Part shown: positions 21,236 through 33,229 of the stretch, one piece after another
Layout: each line of letters opens with the position of its first letter
How positions within the stretch are numbered: position 1 is the first letter of the stretch
Origin: Sympetrum striolatum
Taxonomy: Eukaryota > Arthropoda > Insecta > Odonata > Libellulidae
Length of the DNA stretch: 64,000 nucleotides
Direction of reading: 5' to 3'
Assembly: GCA_947579665.1 (NCBI GenBank)
Contig: CANPUZ010000035.1
Location: 310,001-374,000, forward strand
Program-made: the position numbers and the translations under genes
The notes under the pieces: model-generated
What the model was told of the DNA's origin: nothing
What the model saw: only the letters and a program-made list of their open reading frames with translations
Databases searched by the model: none

Positions 21236-22912
21236 GGAGGAGAGGCAGTAGTACCCTATGTTCGTACCTTATTCACGATGTCACTAAATAATGGAAAAGT
21301 ACCGACAGACTGGAAGTGCGGTAGCAACGATTCACAAAAGGAGTTCTCGTACAAACATAAATAATTACAGGCCGATTAGTTTAACAAGTGTGGTCTCTGA
21401 ACAGATGGAAAAGTTAGTGGCTAATTACATTCGCAAGTTTTGGGATTCAAAACATTGGCTAAGTGATGCACAACACGGCTTCCGTAAAACTTATTCATGC
21501 GATACGCAACTAACGGCATTTACGCAGGATATCGCCGAGTCGTTGGGAAACAGATGGATGCCGTGGTCGTCGATTTTTCGTATGCATTTGATGAGGTAGA
21601 TCATAGACTGATAATAGAAAAAATAGCCAAAATGGGGATCGACGAAAGAGTAGTTAGATGGATAGATATATTTTCATATCAAGGCACGCAAAGGGTAAGG
21701 GTTGGAAACAAATTTTCCGGGGAATTAGAAATAGCGTCAGGGAAGTTCCTCAGGGAAGTGTTCTCGGAGCATTGATGTTTTTAGTATATATTAACGATTT
21801 AACTGAATTGTAAGATCGGGTTTTTTGCAGATGACTGCTTAATTTACAGAGAAATAGAAAGTTTAGATGATTGCATTCTGCTGCAAAAGGATATAGATGA
21901 AATTTTTCAGTGGGCTGACTTAAATAGAATGGAACTAAATACAGGAAAAACAAATCTGATTCGTTTTCGTAGATGTAAGAAAGTCTAGCAATGGGGGGGT
22001 ACATGTTAAACGGTAGTTTACTGGTAGAAAAATACGATTGTAAGTATCTCGGAGTAACGCTAACGAAGGATCTGCAGTGGGTAACTCATATCAGCAATAT
22101 AGTAACTAAAGGTTGCATTGCACTTCATTATGAGGGTATTGGGAAAAGGAAGTCTAAACTCAAAATAAATGGCGTACAAATCATTAGTTAGGCCAATATT
22201 GGAATATGACGCAACGGTTTGGGATCCGCAAGCAACAGGACTGATTAAAGAAGTTGAGATGGTACAGAGACAGCCGCCGATGATATGTTAAAAATAACTT
22301 CAAAAGAACTGCAATTGTAACAGAAATGTTAAAAAAGCTAGGTTTGGAAACTTTAGAAAACAGAAGGAATGCTTACAGGTTAGGAAGCTTATACAACGCT
22401 TATTCAGGCAAGACAGCAGATGTTAAGAGAAGAATTATGAGCCCCACTTATTTAAGCAGGAAAGACCATGGTTATAAAATTGAACCTCCCTCTCAAAGGA
22501 CTAATATTGCTAAATTCTCATTCCCAAATAGAATCAATGGAACGCTCTCCCTGCAGTTATATTTGAGCAATTTCCTTCCCATGTGCGTACCTTCACGGCG
22601 AAGTTAAATAAATTGTAACAGCTGTTAATTTAATTCTGTTAACGTTTTCTTTTGATGGGACGGGATAACATTTGTACATTTTTTATTACGTACTTGTCTT
22701 GACTTCTGTCAGAGGGAGGTTTTCAGAGGGGTTTCCCTCCCTCCAAATGCCTGACAGGTATAGTGTTTACCCCTCAATTTATATTTATATTGACTATCTA
22801 TATATTGCTTGACCATTTACGACTGTATGAATGTATGCTTGTATTTAATGTAATGTCCAACCACTGCCACCAGATTTATAATCTACTTGCAGTGTATTAA
22901 TAATAACAATAT
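21236..22912 (+). pseudogene. LINE reverse transcriptase, 5'-truncated and frameshifted
   Basis: The plus strand carries an RT domain spread over several frames. The fingers motif NNYRPISLTSV is at about 21358, the palm DFSYAFDEVDH at about 21570-21603 and a degraded QGSVLG...VYINDLT near 21740-21804. The active site FADD is at 21824-21835 and KYLGVTLTKDLQW at about 22040-22080. A C-terminal tail with QRTNIAKFSFPNRI runs to about 22607. Frame changes occur near 21550, 21750, 21990 and 22190. A 3' UTR of about 300 bp ends in an ATAATAA-type short repeat near 22912. The same family recurs at 41245-41860. Confidence 0.9.
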
Positions 22913-23520
22913 CACAGTGATGTGGATGATATTGAGTCTTCTTACGTCCGAATTCCTTCAGATATGACCGAAATAATTCTATTTTCAGATTTGCAATTTA
23001 AATGAGTAATACTCGAAAAATATATGCAATTTTGCTACGTTTCATCGATAACTTACTTCCGGCAGGAAAATTCACAAGGAAATAATTTAACCTGAGCAGA
23101 TTTCCGACAGTTGGGGAAAATCGTTTTTATGGTTCGAACCTTCTCTTTAGCTCTTTTTGTTAAAGATGATTATTTGAGGAATTAAATGATGAGCTACAAT
23201 ATACTTTTGGGATCAAAATGAAATTCTATTTTTTTGATGAGTCACTCGTAAAAAGTGATCTTAAGTTACAAATGTTATGGTATATCATCATTCTGGATCA
23301 ATAACTTATCGAACTATGTAAAATATCTTAATTCAATTCAAGTGAAATTGTACTCAAATACCACATTTTTTTAGCTGAAATCGTACTATCTCGAGGAAAT
23401 TATAATTGAACTTATTTAAATATATATGATTCAATAACCTCTCATACAACTTCTAAATAGGATATCACAGTAATAAAGAGCATATTTCCTCTCACACTCT
23501 CCGAATACAATTTAAAAAAC
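22913..23520. other. No supported feature
   Basis: AT-rich sequence between the LINE and the next repeat. No coding or structural signal was recognised. Confidence 0.5.
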
Positions 23521-23689
23521 GGAAAAATCTGATGTGGCCAGTTCATGACTTTCTCCTTATATAAGATGTAAATATTTATCTACGGCAGTAATTTCGAACT
23601 TTATATTCCATCTAAACTTGGAAGATGAGTGATTAATATATATATATTGTTATCTTTGACGCCAAAAACATTATAAATAATGTCGATAA

Positions 23690-23727
23690 TGTCCCGAAAA
23701 ACATTATAAATAATGTTTTTCGGGACA
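23690..23727. repeat. Perfect 38-bp palindrome
   Basis: The arm TGTCCCGAAAAACATTAT at 23690-23707 is the exact reverse complement of 23710-23727, with a 2-nt centre (AA). The sister copy at about 26773-26800 keeps only the right half. Confidence 0.9.
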
Positions 23728-24418
23728 TGATCGATGAAAAACGATTGAAATGGCCTTTCGCCCATAGAGCCCAGAGCGCCCACAAAGTGCATAATGAGCA
23801 ACTTCCGGTTTATCAGTATTTCATGAATAACTCCTAAACAATTAGTGATACAAAAATATGTTTCATACAAAAGTTAGAGTAAATTACATTGTCTAAAACT
23901 TTTAAAAATAATAGTTTATACCTAAATATAATATTTATGGAGATATTTTGAAAACCGGAAATGAGCTTTGAAGAATGAAGCTAGACTTCCGGTACACCGA
24001 TTTACTCTTAAAACTAATCAACTCTAACGATATCAACCAAAATACTATATATGAAATTTGGTGTTGATCCAACAATCAGTTTTCATGTTAGAGCGCCCTC
24101 AAAGTACATAACAGCTACTTCCGGTTTATCGGTATTTCACGAATAACTCCTAATCAACCGGTGATACAAAAATATGTTAAATACAAAAGTTATAGTAAAT
24201 TATATTATCTAAAACTTTTATAAATAATATAATACACGTATATATCATATTTAGGGAGATATTTTGAAAACCGGAAATGAGCTTTGTTGAATGAAGCTCG
24301 ACTTCGGGTTAATTGATTTACTCCAAAAACTAATCAACTCTGACAGCACACAAAACACTACTATATATGAAGTTTGGTATTGATACGACCACTAGTTTTC
24401 ACGTTAGAGCGCTCACTA

Positions 24419-24436
24419 GCACACACACACATACAG

Positions 24437-24486
<50 letters not shown>

Positions 24487-24508
24487 ACACACACACACAT
24501 ACACACAG
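24419..24508. repeat. (CA)n microsatellite
   Basis: An imperfect CA repeat with interspersed GA and TA dinucleotides, internal to the DNA element. It produces the low-complexity His/Thr and Cys/Val ORFs in this region, which are artefacts. Confidence 0.95.
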
Positions 24509-24637
24509 ACATCATTCCGAAAATGGTCAAAACGTGTTCTAGGGACCCCAAAACGTGTATTTCCGTTGAAATCTCGAAGTCGAATTTTTTCATGAAAATA
24601 ATACTTTCTCTATACTTCGTATATGGAGAAAGTAAAA

Positions 24638-26627
24638 AACGGAATAGCCCATTTCATTATGCAGAAAACGATTATGAATATTTTTTTCATGCATGAGCCA
24701 CTGTTGCCCTTTATCGGTAAATTGGGCGACCATCCGAAAAAGGGATCCCTTAACAACCAAATTACTAAATGCTAAAAATTAGGAAAAGAGAATTAGTTAT
24801 TCTCCATAAGTGACATCGATATGTAAGCTGTGGTAAGGAGGAGAAGGAAAGAAAAGCGAGAACATATAGTTTTACGCAAACTCACCTTGTCTCTATACCA
24901 TTACAGATCGAGCGGTAAACAACTTGCTATGTTCAAATGCCTGTTCAGACAGCCCTTGGACGTGTTCTAGAGCCATTGGTTGGCTATAACGTACATGTTA
25001 GACACCCAGAATCGTATCCTCTCATCAATTGACATAATAAATTCCTTGCTCTTCCAAAGCACCAAATTCGGCAAAAAGAATACTTTGCATGCATAAACGT
25101 GATCGAATAAATAAATTTCGTGAAGCAAATACGCGAACATTTCTTAGAAATATCAAAGTCCACATTTGCAAACTAAGGCTAACAAAATAAAATTTCGCAG
25201 AGTCAAAGGTTTCATGTTTCTGAATATTTTCAATAGAGTATAGGATAGATATGGAGCGTGAATAGCCTGAATTTTTGTCAGAAAATGTTAATCATCATGA
25301 ATCCTAATTTCATGGCAGATTGTGCCGACCTATTACTAAAATCGAATAATTAAATGGTCCTCTACATTAAAAAATCTTCAATTTTTTCTAAGCAGCTGGC
25401 AGCAATGAAAACAAGTAAAAACAATCAACAAAGGCAAGTTTTACATCAAAAGTTCCGATACTCGTCAATTGTTGACAGTGGAGTTATACAACAATAGTTG
25501 GATTACAAAAGCTATCGCCAATTTTTGATTTACATTACATGTAATTGTAGTATGATAATATGTTTACATTTTGATCTTATTTTGAGCTTCGAATCAATCG
25601 TTTTCCTCTAAAACATCGTTTTACTTAGAAAACGGAAAAATGTTATGAGAAATGAGAAACGACAGCACTTATAAGCATTAATAATATTAGTATGACCTGC
25701 CTCAAACAAAAGCATTTCCTTATTCTCTCTATATCTTATACATAGGTATATCCGGAGTCTATGAATTATAGATAATAATTCTCGATCAGGAGCTCCGAGA
25801 ATTTCGATAGAATAAACGAAGATTTCGCGTAATTTGAGGTTGTAAAAAACACATGGCGAAACGGTTTCTCCCACAAGAGCCTCACAGAATAAGTCCTAAA
25901 AGAGATCAAAAGCCAGGATCACAGTTGAGTACACAGCGGCATGAGACTTATCAAGAACGATATCCAATCAAGTCCGTAAAATATACCAAAGTCGTCATGA
26001 AAATCGAAAACTAGGAGCGTAATGAATAGCAACGAATAAAAGCAGGCAAAAGACTGTATTTATTGAAACGTTCGCGGAATGCATTGTTGGGAAAGCTTAG
26101 TTACGCCGCGGCTCCCAACAATGGTTCATACATTGTAATACTCGCGAGGGATATTGTTGTTGACTTCGCCTAGTAAGGGGGGGAAGGAGGATTTCTTCTT
26201 ACCGCCATGAGAGTGCCTATGCCAACTAGGAAAACGTTTAATAGTTTGAATGCATTGATATCACCAATTCGAGTTACACTGAGGTGTTAACTCGTCCGTT
26301 AAAACGGAAAATCTCCGACTAACTGTGTTTTAAATCAAATCTTAAGTATGTTGCAGTGAAGATAGCTCAATATAATAATAATATTCGTGAGAAAGAGCTA
26401 ATAAATTGAAGTTTTTTAAGTACATACCAAAAATATTTTTTATGCGACTCTTTTCGAATTGGCCTCGAAGATTTTGATAAAATTAATGACGTCACAATTT
26501 TCGAAATTTGAAGTTAAATTCTGACTGTATGGAAACAGTTGTGACAACAAATGATTTTGCCTCAGTCAACTATTCAGTTATTCTAAAGAAAAAATAAACC
26601 CTGTATCTCAATTATTTACGCCGCCAT
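24638..26627. other. No supported gene
   Basis: AT-rich spacer with short ORFs only (for example 25608-25874 minus, without motifs). A perfect 11-bp inverted repeat lies at 26082-26092 and 26113-26123. Confidence 0.5.
26082..26123. repeat. Short perfect hairpin
   Basis: CATTGTTGGGA at 26082-26092 pairs with TCCCAACAATG at 26113-26123 around a 20-nt GC-rich loop. Its function is unknown. Confidence 0.7.
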
Positions 26628-27341
26628 AGGAAAAAATCTGATGTGGCCAGCACATGACTTTCTCCATATATAAGATGTAAATATTTATCTACGACAGTAA
26701 TTTCGAACTCTATATTCCATCTAAACTTGGAAGATGAGTGATTAATTTATATCATATTATCTTTTACGTCACTAACATTATAAATAATGTTTTTCGGGAC
26801 ATGCTCGATAAAAAACGATGAATTTGGCCTTTCGCCCATAGAGCCCAGAGCGCCCACAAAGTACATAATCAGCAACTTCCGGTTTATCAGTATTTCATGA
26901 ATAACTCCTAAACAATCAGTGATACAAAAATATGTTTCAACAAAAGTTATAGTAAATTACATTTTCTAAAACGTTTATTAATAATAGTATATACCTAAAT
27001 ATCATATTTATGGAGATATTTTGAAAACCGGAAATGAGTTTTGAAGAATATAGCTCGACTTCCGGTTAACCGATTTACTCCAAAAACTAATCAACTCTGA
27101 CAGCACACACCACAGTACTATATATGAAGTTTGGTATTGATACGACTAATAGTTTTTACGTTATAGCGCCAAAAAGCACACAAACACATACACACACACA
27201 CACACACACACAGACATCATTCCGAAAATAGTAAAAACATGTTCTAGGGACCCCAAAACATGTATTTCCGTTGAAATCACGAAGTCGATTTTTTTCATGA
27301 AAACAATTCTTTCTCTATACTTCGTATATGGAGAAAGTAAA
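26628..27341 (+). mobile_element. CA-microsatellite DNA element, copy 2
   Basis: Same borders and order as copy 1 but with a single internal module, so it probably shows the ancestral length of about 0.7 kb. The CA tract is at 27176-27213. Same ACTTTCTCC/GGAGAAAGT ends. The parts shared with copy 1 differ by scattered substitutions. Confidence 0.65.
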
Positions 27342-27609
27342 AATGCGCTGAAAGTCATGTTTTTTTCGAAAAATATGAAAGAAATTTGTGACTCGAATAA
27401 AGAGCGGAAACCCTAAAAGTGGGGTGATTGCCCAAGAGGAGTTCTTCCGATTATCACTACTTTTTGGGACACCCTGTATATGCGGATTACCTTGGATGAT
27501 TTCGATAATGCCGGTTTATACGGACCGGAAAATGGACCGAGGGACGATAGTGCTCTAGTGATCGAAAAAATATATTTCTCTTAATCGGTCAACGGCTACT
27601 GCTTAAAGT

Positions 27610-27835
27610 TTGTGGGCCATATAACACCCCCGGCGAAGCCTCAGCCTTGGCTCGGGGGCTCTCTGGCTCTAGCGGAATCCAATGGGCAGCAACACCTAAG
27701 GAGAGCCGATGCCAGAGGCAGGGGAGAGGGAGCCCGTTTAGCGAGGATTCCTCTCAAGGAGGAGCTACAGCACTGTTCAGAGCTGTAGTTATTCAGAAGA
27801 TATCGTAGACGGAGGACGTACGTCACTTTTTTCTG
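27610..27835. other. GC-rich patch of unknown origin
   Basis: The composition changes sharply to GC-rich (cccccggcgaagcctcagcc onward, with several GGAG/CTCC stretches) inside AT-rich DNA. A minus ORF (27641-27838) covers it but looks like a composition artefact. It may be an inserted SINE-like or MITE-like element, but no ends were identified. Confidence 0.4.
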
Positions 27836-28546
27836 CAAAATCGTTTAAATTTAAATTTCCTGCTCTGCGATGAATTTGAAGTCTAGTATATGCGAGCGAG
27901 ATATTTTAAAAGTTCAACTCAAGTTTAATGTCAATTTCATTTCTTGTTAAGTGATTTTCGTGAATTAAGGAAGAAATCAACATTTTCCGACTTTCAAGAC
28001 CTTATCCGTGGGTGTTGTCGGGGTGCTTGTAAATCTGGTAAGTTGCTTATATTAAATTAATTCTATCTCTATACATTGTTAATATATATAAAACATAGAT
28101 TCTTTGGGTTTGTTTGTTCGTTTGCCATTGGTTGGAGCAATGATTAAGTTGCTTATTTTAAATTAACGATATCTCAGTTTCTTCGGATATTTCTTACAAG
28201 GAATTTTTTTTCTTAATGATAAATGCGTTAAGACACAAGTGATTCCTATTTTGAAATCTTTATTCCGATAATTAAGTCTACAACTTTTCGTATACGTCAC
28301 GTGATAGGTACTGGCTATTTTATAATTTTTATTCTAATGAACGAGTTTTAAATCTTCTGCAAATCAAGGATGAAGGGTAAATTTATAATTTTCCCAAGAA
28401 TCTAGACCAGAATGTGAAATGTGAACAAGACTTAAATTATCAACGGTGATATTGTGTGCAAAATCAAACATAGTATACACCAAACATATGCACAATATGA
28501 AAATCATAGGGGTTGTGGGAAACACGCTCTTCTTTCATTATATCTA

Positions 28547-28698
28547 TGGCCCGTTCCACATGGACGCGGACGGTCCGCGCTCCGCGCGCGGATAAGGTTC
28601 CATTGACGTTAATGGAAGCTTACACATGAGTGCGGACAGTCCGCAGGCGGAGGAGCCATCCGCGTGGCCCCGCGGATCGTCCGCGCGCGTACGGGCCA
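28547..28698. mobile_element. CpG-rich MITE-like element
   Basis: A 152-bp CpG-dense element bounded by TGGCCCGT and ACGGGCCA. Inside are repeated near-palindromes of the form GGAC(G/A)GTCCGC and GGATCGTCCGC, so it can fold extensively. No clear target duplication is seen. Confidence 0.55.
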
Positions 28699-31600
28699 CA
28701 GAGACTAATTATTTATTTTATTTATTGATAAGCAAACATCAAGATACAGCACGAAGCCAATTACTGCTGACGATTAAAAATAAAAATAAAGAACAAAATA
28801 TCAATAAAATCGTGAATAAATCAACAAATTAAACATATAATAACAAATGAATATGAGCAAAAAAAAACAAAAAATCGTAGAAAATTGTATTTTCCGCGTA
28901 AAACTCTCGCAACCATATTCCGGATGGATGTCGGAGATGACAAGAAAGGATCGAAATGAGTATTGGAGGAAAGGGAGTTGAAAATTGAAGAAATGCGAAA
29001 GAAGAGTGATCGTTTCACTATTGATAGACGAGGAGTAATCAAAAAGAAGGTGTCGGATAGGCGTGTAGTTCTTGAGGGAAAGAGAAAAGAGAGAGTAAGA
29101 ATGGGGAATCAACTTTGCTATTTATTATATTAAATGTCGGAGAAAGTATGAGAGGCTTTGATTGGGGTAATATCGAGGTGATTGAGAAGATATTTCTATA
29201 AGTCGGCACTCTAAAACAGACTTTTTTAAAAAGAAATTTATGATGCTATTGAGAGAATAGAGGTTTGACTCGGATGACATGGTCCATATTGGAGAGCAGT
29301 GAGTAAGTAGAGGAAGAACACAGCTGGAGAAATAGGCGCGAAGAGAGATGCTGATTAAGAGATTGCCAGCAATTCCTTGCTTGCATTTTCTGAATAAAAT
29401 TCAACGAAGTTATTTAAGCGTGATGATTACTTATGCATGTCTAATTGAAGCAGTACGTTGAAATTTTAAAATTTCTTTCCTGATAGTAACTGTCCGAAGA
29501 AAATTTCTGTGAATGCTCTGTATTGATCTAGCTCAATATTACTGGTTATCACTTTTTGCGAATTAAATATATGTATAATATATTGTTTATTCCCATTAAT
29601 CATTTAGTAAGTTGGTATTTTTTCAATATTCATTATAAGAATGAGGCTGCTTTCACTTACTAAGTAAACGCAAGTAACTGAGCGGAATATTACATTCGCA
29701 ACAAAATACCGATTCTTCAATTCTTGGCTGTATGGATGAAAACGTATCCATAAAGTTGTATAGTTAAGAGAATTCCCCAATCTGGACCATTCCCCGAAGA
29801 AAAATCGAATTCAAACGACTTAAAACTCATGAAAAACAAAACAGGTATATAATAAAATAGCAATAGCAAATGCGTTCTAAACGTCAAGCGTTTAAGAAAT
29901 GAGAATGGGTTTTTGATGTAATTATAAGTTACGGAAACGAGTATGCCAAATTGAATCGACATAAGGAATCTCGAAATAAAAACTGTAATAATGGAGAAGC
30001 CAGCGGATTATACCATGGCTTTGTTAACGCCCAAAATGTCTTCTGAATTGAAAAATGTCCAAGAGAAATGCTCTGACGGTCAGCTTCCTAAAACTTAATT
30101 TGAGATGCGACTGACTTTACTTTTAAGGACCCAGAAAAGCAATTTATATAAGAAGACAGGGTGATTTTAAAAAGCTAATGCTAAACTGTATAACGTTATT
30201 CCTTCACCGTATATGAAACGGTAACAAATTAAAACGGACGAAAATAATGTTTATAAAAATAAGGAATGGAATTGGACAGCTATGCGCTTAAACACCACGT
30301 AAAAATTCTAACTATTTCTAAGAATTTAACATATCCAGTTCACCGAAAAGACTCCCTAGGTACACAATATTCGATTCAGTTACCATCGATTGTGTCGTAA
30401 ATCTGAGACAATTGTTTCTCTCTTTTCCGTCCGCAAATATTATAGATCATAACATAAGTGAAACAGAGTTGGAATCGTAAATGTTGAAAAATTCCTAAAG
30501 TCAAAGGGTCGTCAGTTTGCAGCTTGTGAACTATAATGTATAAGTTCGTCAAAGGTTTCCTATTTCCTAAATGCCAATATGGAAATGGAAGAAATTTAAA
30601 AAAAGCGATGCTATTAATCTCCAACTCGAGTGAAAAATCATTTTAATGAGACTGAAAACATATGTAATCGACAATATCACGCAACTATTTTCCCAGGCTA
30701 CGCCGCGAAAAACCTTTGACATATATTGAGTAGCTACCTTAGTTTTGAAGTGTGAAATTCTATACGTAAACACCTATGAAGTGATATGAAACAATTTAGA
30801 ATGCTTCTAAATTTCACCACTTTACTGACAGTAAAAAATGTGAGAATGTACATCACCGGCCATGGTCTGTCCAAGGTAACTAGAAGACCACATTGAACTC
30901 TTAAAAGCGTGGTTTATGTACTGAAGGTCGTTGGAACCCCATCTCGGGTCTAAAGGATACATTTTGGCCATACATTTAGGGCGCAATTTTATCGAGGGAG
31001 CAAGGGAAACCAAAACAGCAATTAACCTTGTCAGGGAATGCCTGAAAATACCTTTCACTTTTCCTAAAAGAAACTTAGAGAAATAATAGAAAGCGAAAGT
31101 GCGTGCTCGTGATTCATGAAGTGATTCCCAAAAGCTAAGAGAAGAGGAACGAAAACAAAAGTGATTCAACTGTGACATCAGAGTAGTACAGTCTCTCAAC
31201 ATTTATTAAAAACAGTTGAGCAATATTTTTAACAATGCTTGTTTACATTAATGACAATAATGCAATATTAAAATGATAACCCACAGAAACGCGAAAATGA
31301 CATACAAAAATTCAAGAGTAGCATCCGTTGACTGTACGGTCTTTGGAGTTCCGACTTTAAAATAAAAAAGTGAACGTTAAAAGAAGCGAACATCTAGATT
31401 GCATTTCATGAAAAATTTTATTACTGCAGATAAATTTCTAGTACCTTAGAGTAACCAATTCCTTAAACTATTACTTGATTGTTCCAAATTCTTTTAAAGT
31501 CATAATGTATTAAAAGAACCGCGGTGAAAGTGGTTAATATATCTATAGCAATAACAGCTAACACCCTACATTCATTCTATGAATTTAATAAATAAGATTA

Positions 31601-31866
31601 GAGATGAAGGTTGTCATTAGCTATAAATTGTACGGTAGAAGCAGGTAAATGAACAGAATATCATGTGCCAGAACGGCGAAAAGTGATGTTTCGTAAGTTC
31701 TCATGGATACAAAAAGAGACATTCAGAAATGGTTGCGAATGTAGGTTGATAAACTGGGTTAATCTCTTCTCAGAACTGTATTCAAATCATAGGCAACAGG
31801 CATACTATGTGAGCAGTGAGTTAGTCTTACATAAAAGAAAACACTTCCCAAGGAAGGACGGACTTG
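28699..31866. other. Long stretch without supported genes
   Basis: Mostly AT-rich sequence. The longest ORF (30822-31202 minus, 126 codons) has no recognisable motif, splice context or codon bias and was not called. No transposon ends or RNA genes were identified. Confidence 0.5.
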
Positions 31867-31950
31867 AAAAAAGTCTGACGGGGTCGGGAATCGAACTCGA
31901 GATCATCCTCTATCCGTCAGGATGCTTTAACCAACTAAGCTACCCGAACA
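31867..31950 (-). repeat. tRNA-derived SINE head or tRNA pseudogene
   Basis: On the minus strand an A box TAGCTTAGTTGG (31931-31942) and a B box AGTTCGATTCC (about 31886-31896) sit at tRNA spacing. A perfect D stem (GCTT/AAGC), a four-of-five anticodon stem and a four-of-five T stem can be drawn. The acceptor stem has two mismatches and position 33 is C rather than T, so it is not a working tRNA. A T6 pol III terminator (aaaaaa on the plus strand at 31867-31872) follows. Confidence 0.7.
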
Positions 31951-32499
31951 TTTTTCCGAGCCATTTGGGTGTTCAAAGCAGCCTCCCTTGGGATTTTTCA
32001 TGGGCGCACGCCCTTATGTGCAAAGTCACCTCATCCCTTATCCTCAAAAATAATTTTAATCAGTAAATCGTAAGTCAATGACTTTGGCAAAATTAATCAA
32101 CGTCAGGCGTTACGGAGTAATACTATGATCTCAAATAAAACCTTTATGATGGGTGTTGCTATTGTAACATCCATAGTCTGCTTTGACGTATCAAGGAAAG
32201 GCAGGAGAAGCAGTAATATGAACAACGAAGGCTATCAAAACCAAACCCTCATCTACACCTCAAACTAAAAATATTATCCAAAGAATCCATAATATTGTCT
32301 CGTTTTTATGATAGGTAACGTCATTGAAACAAGTTCATTACCTCTCCCATACTATAACATCTTAACCTTATATTTCGCAATGTGCCATAAAAAGTTGAAA
32401 ATCTCTTAGTAAGCTAAAACTACGACCAATTATTTTTAACACATTTGAAATAAATACGCGAGGTCCTTTCCGGACATCGGGAATATACGACAGGGCACG

Positions 32500-32720
32500 T
32501 TTTTAAATTTATCAAACCGTTTTTTATTCACCGATGGATTTACGATGCTTTCCACTGATCCATCGATATTAATTCCTGATGAAGGGCGGATGGTTCTGAT
32601 GACAGTCATTCAAATGCGAATAACCCCATAAAAAGACAGTAAATGGCCACTTTCTATTTGGGAGAATATATCATTTGAATCACTTACAACGATTGAAAAT
32701 GCACATCAATGCGAACGAAT
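32500..32720 (+). repeat. Dispersed repeat, copy of 10480-10870
   Basis: Inverted relative to the 10.5-kb copy. Shared landmarks are attcaccgatggatttacg, gatgctttccactgat, ggttctgatgac and attcaaatg. Confidence 0.6.
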
Positions 32721-32859
32721 CAACCAAATAACAAACTTCTTATTAACTTTAAATAGGCTAAAATGCAGGAACTCGGATTCAAGAATGGCATTTGTCGTCA
32801 GGGGGACCGGTTGTTTACACCCTCAACATTTAACGAAAATTTCTTGTATTTCGTGTAAA

Positions 32860-33010
32860 ATCTCTTTAATTCCATTTGAAAACTATCAAAAACAACCAAT
32901 AAAAGATTCTTTATTCAGTTTTCCTTCCTTTGGTGCTTGTCTTAATTTTGTATGACCATTCTTTCTAATTTAATTAGAAAGAAAGAATGAATTTTTAAAA
33001 CGATTCGTCC
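32860..33010 (+). repeat. Dispersed repeat, copy of 7825-8015
   Basis: Shares gtgtaaaatctc and ggtgcttgtct with their spacing and the surrounding T-rich sequence, in the same orientation as the 7.8-kb copy. Confidence 0.5.
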
Positions 33011-33229
33011 AAGCATCTATTTCTCTTAACTTACGGTCATTATCGGATCGACGAAGCAGGGGGGTTGCATGATACCGATTGTATCTTCCGAAAATGTAGT
33101 TTCCCTGAATTTATTGAGTAATCGAAGCCTAGATTCCAATCTCCTTTCCTTCAAGGATTCCCAACCTACGTCTGAGAGCATTTTTGTAATGTTTGCTTTT
33201 TTATTGTAGCATATTCGACAAGTTAAATC

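Larger units (their letters stand above)
23521..24637 (+). mobile_element. CA-microsatellite DNA element, copy 1 (internally duplicated)
   Basis: This copy begins gaaaaatctgatgtggccag and ends ggagaaagtaaaaa, and shares both borders with 26628-27341. ACTTTCTCC near the left end (23548) and GGAGAAAGT at the right end are inverted repeats. The right end also forms a hairpin (tactttctctatac / gtatatggagaaagta). A module of about 317 bp is tandemly duplicated inside (starts near 23776 and 24093). A (CA)n tract occupies 24419-24508. There is no transposase, so it is nonautonomous, and its class is unknown to me. Confidence 0.65.

Noticed and set aside
24367..24696. ORF rich in His/Thr
   Set aside because: Translation of the (CA)n microsatellite.
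30822..31202. 126-codon minus-strand ORF
   Set aside because: No recognisable domain, no splice or start context, no codon bias against the surroundings; compatible with chance.
31881..31950. Functional tRNA
   Set aside because: Acceptor stem mismatches and C at position 33; better explained as a SINE head or pseudogene.
31665..32066. 133-codon plus-strand ORF
   Set aside because: It runs through the antisense of the tRNA-derived SINE at 31867-31950 and has no domain.
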